Under the pieces are notes generated by a model, which ran no database searches, was not told where the DNA came from, and was given only the letters and a program-made list of their open reading frames with translations. A DNA stretch of 7,082 bases from the NCBI GenBank assembly GCA_030453285.1, contig JAKDKP010000112.1, positions 1 to 7,082 of the forward strand, read 5' to 3'. The DNA is from Propionibacteriales bacterium. Its GTDB lineage: Bacteria; Actinomycetota; Actinomycetes; Propionibacteriales; Propionibacteriaceae. This document shows, one piece after another, positions 1-6,384 of this stretch; position 1 is the stretch's first letter; the number at the start of each line of letters is the position of its first letter. Position numbers and translations under genes: made by a program.

Positions 1-386
1 ACCAGGCCGGGGAAGTCGCCGGCCCAGTTGGCGACGAGCAGGATCGGGCCCTCGTGGCTGCGGAGCCCGGCCATCACCTGCTGGCTGTACTGCCACACCG
101 CGTCCACGACGATCAGCGGCGCTTGGCGGGGGATGGTCCGGAAGACCTCGAGACCCTGGCGTTGGCTGGAGATGAAGCCGTGGCCCAGGTCGGCGTCGAC
201 CTCATGGCCACGTTGCACCGACCAGCCGTTCGCCTCGACGGCGGCGGTCACGTCGGCCTCGAGTTGCTGCTGGGTTGGCCAGCAGGTCTCGTTCGCCGGT
301 TGGCGTTGGTCGCCGTTGGCAACGGTGATCACCGTACGTTCCGGTGCTGTCGGCACCTCACGGATCTCGGGGAGGGTGTAGGTCAT
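1..386 (-). CDS. L-fucose/L-arabinose isomerase-like protein (N-terminal 128 residues, partial)
   Basis: The reading frame starts at ATG 386-384 and runs off the left edge, leaving 128 complete codons. The protein opens MTYTLPEIREVPTAPERT and later has LGHGFISSQRQG (about 68-79), APLIVVDAVWQYSQQVMAGL (89-108) and GPILLVANWAGDFPGL (113-128). From memory, this series (a DAVWQYS-like segment followed by GPIL-VANW-G--PGL) matches actinobacterial proteins annotated as fucose/arabinose isomerase family; the catalytic C-terminal part is outside the window. Such enzymes interconvert an aldose and a ketose. The start is supported by a GGAG Shine-Dalgarno sequence beginning directly after the TGA of the upstream sugar kinase, with only 11 nt between the genes, so the two are almost certainly co-transcribed and probably translationally coupled. 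The substrate is not determined. Family assignment is fairly secure, the exact sugar is not. Confidence 0.75.
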   Translation of the reverse strand, partial: MTYTLPEIREVPTAPERTVITVANGDQRQPANETCWPTQQQLEADVTAAVEANGWSVQRGHEVDADLGHGFISSQRQGLEVFRTIPRQAPLIVVDAVWQYSQQVMAGLRSHEGPILLVANWAGDFPGL

Positions 387-397
387 GCGGGAGCTCC

Positions 398-1873
398 TCA
401 CTCGGTTGTGCGGGTCTGCGTACGCGCCAGCGCGTGGTTGATGTCGGCGGTGGCGGTGTAGAGATCGCGATACAGGGCGTACCGCTGGTCGTAGGTGTCG
501 CGATGCTCGGCGTTGGGGGTGACCGTACGGTCCGGTGGGTTCCAGTCCTCGATGCGCACGTCGGACACCGTACGGGCTGCCAGGAAAGCCGCGCCGAGGC
601 TGGCGCCAACCGTTTCGGTGGGCACGACCTGGTCGAGTCCGGTGACGTCGGAGACGATCTGGGTCCACAGGTCACCCTGGGTACCACCACCGACGGCCAC
701 CACCCGCTCGATGGTGGCGCCTGCCTCGGTGAAGGTCTCCACATTGTGTCGGATGCCGAAGGCGGTGGCCTCCAAGGCGGCGCGGTACAGGTCCCCGCGG
801 GTGTGCGAGATGGTCAGCCCAACGATCGTGCCGCGGGCATCGGCATCGGCGATCGGGGTGCGTTCGCCGGCGAAGTAGGGGAGCATCAACAGGCCGTCGG
901 CCCCCGGTGGTGACTCGCCGGCCTCGGTGACCAGGTCGGTGTAGTCGGGCTTGCCGTACAAGGTGCGCAACCAGGAGGTGATCGCGCCGGAGGTCGCCAT
1001 GCCGGCCGCCAGGTTGCGGGTGTCGGGCAGGGCGCCGACGGTGCCCCACAGGTTGGGGTGGATGATCAGGTCTTCGACGGTGTTGATCATGAACAAGGTG
1101 GTGCCGTACATCAGCATCAGGTCGCCAACCTCGTGCGCACCGGCACTGATGGCTTCGGACCAGGCGTCGACGGTGCCGGTGATCACTGGCACGCCGGCCG
1201 GCAGCCCGGTCTTGGCCGCCGCTTCGGCGGTCACTTCACCGGCGACATCGCCGGGCCAGCGCAACTCGGGCAGTTCGAGGTCGGGCGCGATCAATTCGCA
1301 CCAGGGGGCGTACCAGTCACGGCTGTGGGTGTCGTGCAGGGGCACGGCCTGGGAGGCGGAGTGATGGTCGAGCACATACGCACCGGTGAGGTGGTGGGCC
1401 AGCCAACTGCTCGGCATGTACAGCCGGCGTGCCTTGGCCCAGACGTCCGGTTCGTGCTCGGCGATCCAGCGCAACTTGGGGCCGACGGCCTGGGTCGACA
1501 GGGCGGAGCCGCAACGATCAAGAACTTCGTCGGCTCCGAGTTCGGCGTTGAGCGATGCGATCTGCTCGACGGCCCGCATGTCCACCCCGTACAGGATGGC
1601 GGGCCGGAGCGGGGTGTCGTGCTCGTCGGTGATCAGCACGCAGGGGCCCATCCCGCTGACCCCGACCGCGGTGATCGGTTCCTCGGCCTTGGCCACCAGT
1701 TCCTTGGCAATGTCGCAGAATTCGGTCCACCAGTCGGCCGGATCGGACTCCACCTGACCGGTGGCGGGCCTGCTCACCTCGTGTTCGCGGGTGGCCAGGG
1801 CGATCACGGCTCCGGTCGGGGTGACCAACACCCCCTTGGTGCTGGACGTACCGACATCCACTCCGATGTACAT
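398..1873 (-). CDS. FGGY-family carbohydrate kinase (xylulokinase-like)
   Basis: This 491-residue protein has the usual FGGY length and two-domain layout. The N-terminal FGGY domain begins with the phosphate-binding motif GVDVGTSSTKGV (residues 4-15) and includes the substrate-side segment ILYGVDMRA (93-101). The likely catalytic aspartate is D236 in TGTVDAW. The C-terminal domain has a GERTP element (336-340) and the second FGGY signature region with VGGGTQGD (394-401). The enzyme transfers the ATP gamma-phosphate to a sugar or polyol in the cytoplasm. Adjacent synthesis of an isomerase-like protein suggests that a ketose made by the isomerase is the substrate, as in xylose, arabinose or fucose catabolism, but sequence alone does not choose among xylulose, ribulose, fuculose or another sugar. 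ATG 1871-1873 is preceded by GGAAGG with 7-nt spacing. The upstream neighbour on the same strand is a protein kinase 199 nt away, so this operon probably has its own promoter. Confidence 0.9.
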   Translation of the reverse strand: MYIGVDVGTSSTKGVLVTPTGAVIALATREHEVSRPATGQVESDPADWWTEFCDIAKELVAKAEEPITAVGVSGMGPCVLITDEHDTPLRPAILYGVDMRAVEQIASLNAELGADEVLDRCGSALSTQAVGPKLRWIAEHEPDVWAKARRLYMPSSWLAHHLTGAYVLDHHSASQAVPLHDTHSRDWYAPWCELIAPDLELPELRWPGDVAGEVTAEAAAKTGLPAGVPVITGTVDAWSEAISAGAHEVGDLMLMYGTTLFMINTVEDLIIHPNLWGTVGALPDTRNLAAGMATSGAITSWLRTLYGKPDYTDLVTEAGESPPGADGLLMLPYFAGERTPIADADARGTIVGLTISHTRGDLYRAALEATAFGIRHNVETFTEAGATIERVVAVGGGTQGDLWTQIVSDVTGLDQVVPTETVGASLGAAFLAARTVSDVRIEDWNPPDRTVTPNAEHRDTYDQRYALYRDLYTATADINHALARTQTRTTE

Positions 1874-1902
1874 GCTCAGACCTTCCGGTTTGACTCCTTG
1901 CG

Positions 1903-1933
1903 ATCCTAGAGGTCGTCGACGGGAGTCTGTCCA
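1903..1933 (-). promoter_or_regulatory. Candidate promoter of the sugar-kinase/isomerase operon
   Basis: On the minus strand, TGGACA (1933-1928) and TAGGAT (1908-1903) resemble -35 and -10 elements. The spacer is 19 nt, which is longer than ideal. Transcription would begin near 1896, giving a leader of roughly 22 nt that includes the GGAAGG ribosome-binding site. TAGGAT fits the TANNNT -10 pattern common in actinomycetes. This is pattern matching only, in a region where a promoter is expected. Confidence 0.35.
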
Positions 1934-1984
1934 GCGAGGTGGCCCGAGCCGATCTCAGACCCGGTGCGTCGGATTGACGCGTCG

Positions 1985-1998
1985 TGTGAGCAATCACA
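1985..1998. promoter_or_regulatory. Candidate operator TGTGA-GCAA-TCACA upstream of the sugar operon
   Basis: A perfect 5-bp inverted repeat with a 4-nt centre lies in the leader between the protein kinase gene and the sugar kinase gene, about 112 nt upstream of the sugar kinase start. It is loosely flanked by another perfect inverted repeat, GGTGCGTC (1963-1970) and GACGCACC (2006-2013). Sugar operons in actinomycetes are commonly controlled by GntR-, LacI- or DeoR-family repressors that bind such dyads, so this is the best operator candidate here. The regulator is not encoded in the window. The site lies upstream of the candidate promoter, near -95, so an activator or a distal repressor site would fit better than a simple roadblock. 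Confidence 0.4.
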
Positions 1999-2072
1999 TA
2001 CAGTTGACGCACCTGGCGCTGGTCTTTGCGCATCCCCCGAGGCGCGAATGGCTGGCGTCAGGCTCCCCATGA

Positions 2073-3116
2073 CTAGGTGATCAGCAACCAGGTGATGGCG
2101 GCGGTGGTGGCAAAGAGCAGGATGGCGACCAGCCACACCGGACCGGTGGGCCACGCCTTGCTCAACTGCTTGCTCACCCGCGGCTTGTTGCTGACCGGGG
2201 CGGCCGGTGCAAACGCCGGCGTCCGTTGATCGCCCATCGCGGTGCCCATCGTCGCAGTCGTGATGTCCGGACCGTCCGAGCGGTCGCTCCCGGTGCCGGC
2301 GGCCAGGGCGGTGAACGCGTCCGCCAAATCCTTGGCGGTCCGTGGACGCTGTTCGCGATCGGTGGCCAGTGCCCGGAACAGCAGTCCGTCCAGCGCGACG
2401 GGGAGGTCGTTCTCGACGGCGATGGGAGACGGTTGGGCGTCGAGGCGCCGATCGAGCAGAGCGCCCGGGCTTCGCACCTGGAATGGCTGGTGTCCCGAGA
2501 CGAGTTCGTACGTCATCGCGGCCAGGGAATAGACATCGGCGCGCTCATCAAGGCCGTCCAGCCCGTGGGCCTGTTCGGGAGCCATGTACGCCGGGGTGCC
2601 GGTGGTGACGGTGTAGCCGGTGGCCTCGGCCAGCAGCTTGGCCGTGCCGAGGTCGGTCAGGAACACCTTGGGCGGCTCCTTGCGCCAGTCGACCAGGACG
2701 TTGCCTGGCTTGATGTCGCGATGCAGCACGCCGTGATCGTGCAGGGCCTGCACCGCCAGGCAGCATTCGGCGCCGATCGTCAATGCATAGCGGCCATGGA
2801 CGGGATGGCTGCGGAAGTCGGCCAGGGTGCCACCGGTGATGAGGTCCATCACGAAGTACGGCTGGCCACCATCGGTGGTGCCGATGTCGTGCACCGAGAC
2901 GATGCGCGGATCGCGGATGGTGCGCAGGTGCCGAGCCTCGGCCAGGAAACGCTCCCGTACGTCGGCGTCGTGGGCCCAATTGTCGGCGAGCACCTTGACC
3001 GCCACCGGCAGGTCGAACTCCGGGTCGTGGCCGAGCCATACGGTCGCGAAAGCCCCTGTACCCAAGGTGTGGTCGAGTCGGTACCGACCGATCTCCGGGA
3101 CCGTCGAGGATGGCAA
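2073..3116 (-). CDS. Tail-anchored Hanks-type Ser/Thr protein kinase
   Basis: A 347-residue protein with a complete eukaryotic-like kinase domain: glycine loop LGTGAFATVWLG (18-29), ATP lysine K41 in VAVKVL, glutamate E60, catalytic loop HRDIKPGN (132-139), metal-binding DLG in place of DFG (155-157), APE (179-181) and DVYSLAAM (194-201). It is an RD kinase, and the activation segment carries several threonines (166-174) as likely autophosphorylation sites. After the catalytic domain (about 11-272), a Ser/Thr/Pro-rich linker leads to one hydrophobic segment at 327-346 that ends at the C-terminus. The kinase is therefore cytoplasmic and tail-anchored, without the extracellular PASTA domains of PknB. 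The predicted start is TTG 3116-3114, supported by GGAG 6 nt upstream; no ATG or GTG start gives the full glycine loop with a comparable site. It lies 79 nt after a membrane-anchored protein on the same strand, and the two may be co-transcribed. Its substrates cannot be read from sequence. Confidence 0.92.
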   Translation of the reverse strand: MPSSTVPEIGRYRLDHTLGTGAFATVWLGHDPEFDLPVAVKVLADNWAHDADVRERFLAEARHLRTIRDPRIVSVHDIGTTDGGQPYFVMDLITGGTLADFRSHPVHGRYALTIGAECCLAVQALHDHGVLHRDIKPGNVLVDWRKEPPKVFLTDLGTAKLLAEATGYTVTTGTPAYMAPEQAHGLDGLDERADVYSLAAMTYELVSGHQPFQVRSPGALLDRRLDAQPSPIAVENDLPVALDGLLFRALATDREQRPRTAKDLADAFTALAAGTGSDRSDGPDITTATMGTAMGDQRTPAFAPAAPVSNKPRVSKQLSKAWPTGPVWLVAILLFATTAAITWLLIT

Positions 3117-3195
3117 GTGGAACTCCGGGTGAGGTGAGCGAGCGCGTACGGCGTCACCCTATCCTCAAAGACGGGCTCGACCCAGCACGCGGGGT

Positions 3196-3957
3196 TCACT
3201 CCACCAGTCGGTTCCCGGCCTGGATGAGCAGAGCGTCGGTGGTGGTGTCCTTCGCGTCGCCGGCGAAGTACAAGGTCGAGACATTCGCACCGGCGCGCAC
3301 TGTCGCCACCCGCATCGAGGCGGTCTGGGTGTCGCCCTCGTACACCTTGAACCAGGTGCCGGTCCAGGCACCTGCGGAAAGGTCACGAGGCTTGTTGGTG
3401 CGGTAGCCGCTGGACTCGGTCGAGCACGCGGTGTTAATGCGGAAGGCGTTCTCGTACAGCTCACGAGCCAGATCGGTCTCGCCCGGTTTCCCGCGCAGGA
3501 TCGTCTGCGCCGCGGTCACGTCCTTGCCGCCGGTGTAGACGGCGAAGCGCAACTCGGGCTCCGGGGCACTCTGCTGGCCCTGCCTGCTGCGGTACCGATC
3601 GAGCCAGGTACTCAACCCGTAGCCGTCCAAGCAGAGGTTGTACGAATCGTCGGCTTTCACGCCTTGGTCGGCCTTGTCCTTCTCGACGTACAGTGCGCGC
3701 TTGACCGGATTGTCGGGGGAGGCGACGTCATCCTCGGTGAGGAACAGTTTCTCCAGCGACATCGCCGTTGCCGATGTGGTCGTCTTGTCGGGCGTCGGTG
3801 TCGGTGCCGCTGACCGGCTTGTCGCCGCGATCGGCGGCGGTGTCTGGGCTCCGGACCGATCTCCGCCGATGAGACCCAGCCCCAACGCACTGGTCACCAC
3901 CATCACACCGGCGACGGCGGCCACGGCCCACGTCGTCAGAACCTTCTTGGTCATCAT
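3196..3957 (-). CDS. Membrane-anchored exported protein of unknown function
   Basis: This 253-residue protein has two lysines (residues 4-5), then a hydrophobic stretch (about 6-31), a Pro/Thr/Ser/Ala-rich linker (38-66) and a soluble domain (about 67-253). That is the architecture of a protein with an uncleaved N-terminal anchor, or a signal peptide, and an extracytoplasmic domain. There is no lipobox cysteine near the hydrophobic segment. The outer domain has only two cysteines, C109 (YNLCLDG) and C178 (NTACSTE), which could form one disulfide. I do not recognise the family. It vaguely recalls the extracellular sensor domains of mycobacterial PknH-type kinases in size and setting, but I see no diagnostic motif. 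ATG 3957-3955 follows GGAGGA by 7 nt, with a second ATG directly after it. A GTG at 3999-3997 is an equally good start, adding 14 residues. Location next to a tail-anchored kinase without a sensor domain suggests a partner or sensor role, as inference only. Confidence 0.75.
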   Translation of the reverse strand: MMTKKVLTTWAVAAVAGVMVVTSALGLGLIGGDRSGAQTPPPIAATSRSAAPTPTPDKTTTSATAMSLEKLFLTEDDVASPDNPVKRALYVEKDKADQGVKADDSYNLCLDGYGLSTWLDRYRSRQGQQSAPEPELRFAVYTGGKDVTAAQTILRGKPGETDLARELYENAFRINTACSTESSGYRTNKPRDLSAGAWTGTWFKVYEGDTQTASMRVATVRAGANVSTLYFAGDAKDTTTDALLIQAGNRLVE

Positions 3958-4068
3958 GATGGTCTCCTCCGGTGCCGCATCGCGTGTGGTGAGGGGCACC
4001 TGTCCCTCCTGATGGCGAGACCTCCGGATTGGTTGGATCGGCGGACCCGACTGGGGCAGGATGGCCAC
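3958..4068. promoter_or_regulatory. Divergent intergenic region between the anchored protein and the sigma factor
   Basis: About 111 nt separate the chosen starts of two divergent genes, so promoters for both should lie here or extend into the coding ends. I see no convincing -35/-10 pair on either strand, which is compatible with control by an alternative sigma factor, possibly the one encoded next door. The region contains the inverted repeat GAGGG (3991-3995) with CCCTC (4004-4008), and GGTCTC (3961-3966) with GAGACC (4017-4022). Part of the first repeat is also the Shine-Dalgarno sequence of the alternative GTG start at 3999. Confidence 0.4.
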
Positions 4069-4644
4069 ATGGACACACCTACCACGCTCGAAGATGAACG
4101 TGCTGCCGAGCTGGAGGCGCTTGTCGCCCGAGCCCAGGACGGTGAGGCGGACGCGATGGAACAGGTGCTTGCTGCCGTGCAGCCGTTGGTGCAGCGACGG
4201 TGTGCCCGCATTCTCACCTTCCACGGGGATGCCGAGGACGCCGCCCAGGAGGCCATGGTCCTGATCGCGACGAAGCTGTCGTCATACAAGGGGCCCGGGA
4301 ACTTCCTGGGGTGGGTCTCGGTGGTGTCGTCGAACAGTGCACGATCGACCTACCGCAAGCTCAAGCGCCAGTCGACCGAGCAGCCGCGTGAGTTCCTGCC
4401 CGAGGGCCTGGATTCGCGGACGACCAGCGTGATCGCCGGGTCGCGGCTCGATCTGCTGGAAGGACTGGAAAAGCTCGAGGCGAGCCGACCGGCCGTCGTT
4501 GAGGCCTTCGTCCTGCGCGACCTGGCCGCGCTGCCGTACGAAGAGATCGCACAGATGGTCGACGCCCCCCTGGGCACGGTGAAGGCGCGGATCCACGAGG
4601 CCCGCAAGTTCATGCGCGAGCAACTGGCCGAGAAACTCGGCTGA
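4069..4644 (+). CDS. ECF-like sigma-70 family RNA polymerase sigma factor
   Basis: A 191-residue protein with the compact sigma2-sigma4 layout of extracytoplasmic-function sigma factors. Region 2 spans about 36-100 and contains the GDAEDAAQEAM motif (53-63), with the acidic DAED core-binding element intact, and GNFLGWVSVVSSNSAR (77-92), which recalls the region 2.4 promoter-melting helix. Region 4 spans about 128-186, with the helix-turn-helix LPYEEIAQMVDAPLGTVKAR (155-174), a typical sigma4.2 DNA-recognition element. There is no obvious C-terminal extension. ATG 4069 has AGGA 7 nt upstream. An in-frame ATG at 4012 would add 19 residues, but it lacks a good Shine-Dalgarno sequence and adds no family sequence. 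The gene is divergent from the membrane-anchored protein and Ser/Thr kinase genes, and no anti-sigma factor is recognisable in the window. Activity may therefore be governed by the kinase or by an anti-sigma elsewhere; this is inference. Confidence 0.88.
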   Translation: MDTPTTLEDERAAELEALVARAQDGEADAMEQVLAAVQPLVQRRCARILTFHGDAEDAAQEAMVLIATKLSSYKGPGNFLGWVSVVSSNSARSTYRKLKRQSTEQPREFLPEGLDSRTTSVIAGSRLDLLEGLEKLEASRPAVVEAFVLRDLAALPYEEIAQMVDAPLGTVKARIHEARKFMREQLAEKLG

Positions 4645-4752
4645 ACCCACAACGTACGAAGCAGGTCTCGCAGCGGATGCTTAGACCCGCTCGTCCCGCG
4701 CTTGCGCAACGACCGGGAAGGGACCCGAGGGGCGCATCGACACCTCACATCG

Positions 4753-4790
4753 CATCGGCCTCCACGCCCTGGCGGGTGCGGAGGCCGATG
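4753..4790. terminator. Perfect 11-bp hairpin between convergent genes, possible bidirectional terminator
   Basis: CATCGGCCTCC (4753-4763) pairs perfectly with GGAGGCCGATG (4780-4790). The 16-nt loop contains a further CGCC-CT-GGCG mini-hairpin (4765-4774). It sits between the 3' ends of the sigma factor (plus) and glnA (minus), the expected place for a shared terminator. Neither side carries a run of T, so it is not a classic intrinsic terminator, though actinomycetes often terminate at stems without U tracts. The rest of 4645-4875 has no gene that I can support. Confidence 0.6.
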
Positions 4791-4796
4791 GCGTAT

Positions 4797-4878
4797 CGCG
4801 GTGCGATCAATGTGTCTGCGCGGTGCGATCAATGTGTCTGCGCGGTGCGATCACAGGGATGGGCGCGCGGTGCGATCA
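4797..4878. repeat. Short tandem repeat, four copies of a 13-bp core, ending at the glnA stop codon
   Basis: The core CGCGGTGCGATCA occurs at 4797-4809, 4819-4831, 4841-4853 and 4866-4878. The first two units are identical over their full 22 bp, the third core follows at the same 22-bp period, and the fourth is spaced 25 bp with a diverged linker. Read on the glnA strand, each core begins with TGA, and in the copy at 4866-4878 that TGA is the actual stop codon of glnA. The array probably arose by duplication of the sequence just after the glnA stop. Function unknown. Confidence 0.85.
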
Positions 4879-6297
4879 GATGTCGTAGTAGAGCTCGAAC
4901 TCGTGCGGGTGCGGACGGAGCCGGATGGCGTCGATCTCGGCGCGCTTGAGTTCGATCCAGGTGGCAATCAGGTCAGGGGTGAACACGTCGCCGGCGAGCA
5001 GGAACTCATGATCAGCTTCGAGCGAGTTGAGCACCTGGTCGAGGGAGGCGGGCACCTGGTCGATGTCCTCCATGTCCTCGGGAGGCAACTCGTACAGGTC
5101 CTTGTCGATCGGATCCGGCGGCTCGATCTTGTTCTGGATGCCGTCCACGCCGGCCAGCAGCATCGCGGCGAAGGCAAGATACGGGTTGGACGACGGGTCG
5201 GGGCAGCGGAACTCGACGCGCTTGGCCTTCGGGTTGGCGCCGGTGATCGGGATGCGCATGCACGCAGATCGGTTCCGCTGCGAGTAGACCAGGTTCACCG
5301 GCGCCTCGAAGCCCGGCACGAGACGGTGGTACGAGTTCACGCTCGGGTTGGTGAAGGCCAGCAGCGACGGGGCGTGCTTGAGGATGCCGCCGATGTAGTG
5401 CCGGGCCATGTCCGACAGGCCGGCGTACCCGGACTCGTCGGCGAACAGCGGGGTGCCCTCGTTCCAGATCGAGGAGTGGACGTGCATGCCCGAGCCGTTG
5501 TCACCGAAGATCGGCTTGGGCATGAAGGTGGCGGTCTTGCCCTCGGCCCAGGCGGTGTTCTTGACGATGTACTTGAATTTCATCACGTCGTCGGCGCTGG
5601 TCAGCAGGGTGTCGAAGCGCCAGTTGATCTCGGCCTGACCGGCGGTGCCGACTTCATGATGGGCCCGCTCAACGACCAGACCACTGTTCTCGAGATGGCG
5701 GACGATGTCGTCGCGCAGGTCGCCGAAGTGGTCGGTCGGAGCGACGGGAAAGTAGCCGCCCTTGTACTTGACTTTGTAGCCGCGGTTGCCACCCTCCTCG
5801 TCCCGGCCGGTGTTCCAGGCGCCGGCGACCGAATCGATCGCGTAGTAGCCGGTGTTGGCCTTGGTCTCGAAGCGGACGTCGTCGAAGACGTAGAACTCGG
5901 CCTCGGCGGCGAAGAAGGCGGTGTCGCCGATGCCGGTGGTGGACAGGTACGCCTCGGCCTTGCGCGCAATGTTACGGGGATCGCGGCTGTACGGCTCCAG
6001 GGTCAGCGGATCGTGCACGAAGAAGTTCACACACAACGTCTTGGCCTTGCGGAACGGATCGAGGTAGGCCGTGGTGTGGTCGGGCAGCAGGGCCATGTCC
6101 GACTCGTGGATGGCCTGGAACCCGCGGACCGACGAACCGTCGAAGGACAGGCCTTCGCTGAACACTACCTCGCCGAAGGATCCGGCGGGGACGGTGAAGT
6201 GCTGCATCACCCCGGGCAGATCACAGAATCGTACGTCGACGACTTCGATGTCCTCGTCCTTGATGTAGGCCAGGAGTTCGTCGGGACTTGAGAACAT
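4876..6297 (-). CDS. glnA: Glutamine synthetase, type I (GSI-beta)
   Basis: This 473-residue protein makes glutamine from glutamate, ammonia and ATP, and assembles as a cytoplasmic dodecamer in its family. Visible signatures are the N-terminal FDGSSVRGF (52-60, including the D53 latch residue that completes the neighbouring subunit's active site), metal-binding AEAEFYVFD (131-139; E132 and E134), the [16 protein letters not shown] segment (213-228), the ATP/metal region [19 protein letters not shown] (258-276; H272), the glutamate-site NRSACMRIP (342-350), and [14 protein letters not shown] (362-375). [11 protein letters not shown] (399-408) is the adenylylation loop; Y402 corresponds to Tyr397 of the enterobacterial enzyme, so activity is probably tuned by GlnE. 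Length is normal and nothing is missing. ATG 6297-6295 follows GGAGG by 4 nt. A GlnR operator lies upstream. The closest named equivalents are actinobacterial GlnA/GlnA1. Confidence 0.97.
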   Translation of the reverse strand: MFSSPDELLAYIKDEDIEVVDVRFCDLPGVMQHFTVPAGSFGEVVFSEGLSFDGSSVRGFQAIHESDMALLPDHTTAYLDPFRKAKTLCVNFFVHDPLTLEPYSRDPRNIARKAEAYLSTTGIGDTAFFAAEAEFYVFDDVRFETKANTGYYAIDSVAGAWNTGRDEEGGNRGYKVKYKGGYFPVAPTDHFGDLRDDIVRHLENSGLVVERAHHEVGTAGQAEINWRFDTLLTSADDVMKFKYIVKNTAWAEGKTATFMPKPIFGDNGSGMHVHSSIWNEGTPLFADESGYAGLSDMARHYIGGILKHAPSLLAFTNPSVNSYHRLVPGFEAPVNLVYSQRNRSACMRIPITGANPKAKRVEFRCPDPSSNPYLAFAAMLLAGVDGIQNKIEPPDPIDKDLYELPPEDMEDIDQVPASLDQVLNSLEADHEFLLAGDVFTPDLIATWIELKRAEIDAIRLRPHPHEFELYYDI

Positions 6298-6368
6298 GGA
6301 TCCTCCGCAAAGGGGTTGTCGAGTTGTGCTGCGCGCTGCGGGCCTCGCTGCCCACCGCGACGTGGGTG

Positions 6369-6374
6369 AGGCTA
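6369..6374 (-). promoter_or_regulatory. Candidate -10 element of the glnA promoter
   Basis: TAGCCT on the minus strand fits the actinomycete TANNNT pattern. It would place the start of transcription near 6362, giving a leader of about 65 nt before glnA. No sequence resembling TTGACA lies 16-18 nt upstream; instead the weak third and fourth GlnR boxes occupy that stretch. This is what an activator-dependent promoter would look like. The assignment rests on position and a weak consensus. Confidence 0.4.
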
Positions 6375-6384
6375 GTCGCAGCCG

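Noticed and set aside
1058..1909. 283-codon plus-strand frame opposite the FGGY kinase
   Set aside because: Shadow of the kinase gene, with biased Gly/Asp/Val composition and no recognisable domain. The long plus-strand frame at 2226-3137 opposite the protein kinase was rejected for the same reason.
1985..1998. CRP/cAMP receptor site
   Set aside because: The half-sites TGTGA and TCACA match, but the spacer is 4 nt rather than the 6 nt of CRP sites. Kept only as an operator candidate without a named regulator.
4012..4068. Upstream ATG start for the sigma factor (210 residues)
   Set aside because: No Shine-Dalgarno at a usable distance, and the extra 19 residues are Pro/Arg/Trp-rich and unlike the N-terminus of this family. 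ATG 4069 has AGGA 7 nt upstream.
3958..4224. Long N-terminal extension of the anchored protein (start at 4224, 342 residues)
   Set aside because: It would overlap most of the first third of the sigma factor gene on the other strand and place the hydrophobic anchor in the middle of the protein. Starts at 3957 or 3999 have good ribosome-binding sites.
4672..4691. Hairpin AGCGG / CCGCT just after the sigma factor
   Set aside because: Only 5 bp of stem with a 10-nt loop and no T run, well within chance in GC-rich sequence; the 11-bp hairpin at 4753-4790 is far stronger.
4797..4878. CRISPR array
   Set aside because: The repeat core is only 13 bp, the linker between the first copies is itself identical, and no distinct spacers or cas genes are present.
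4702..6291. 529-codon open frame on the plus strand opposite glnA
   Set aside because: It is antisense to an unmistakable glutamine synthetase, begins inside the tandem repeat region without a good ribosome-binding site, and has the Gly/Val/Arg-rich low-complexity composition expected of a shadow frame in GC-rich DNA.
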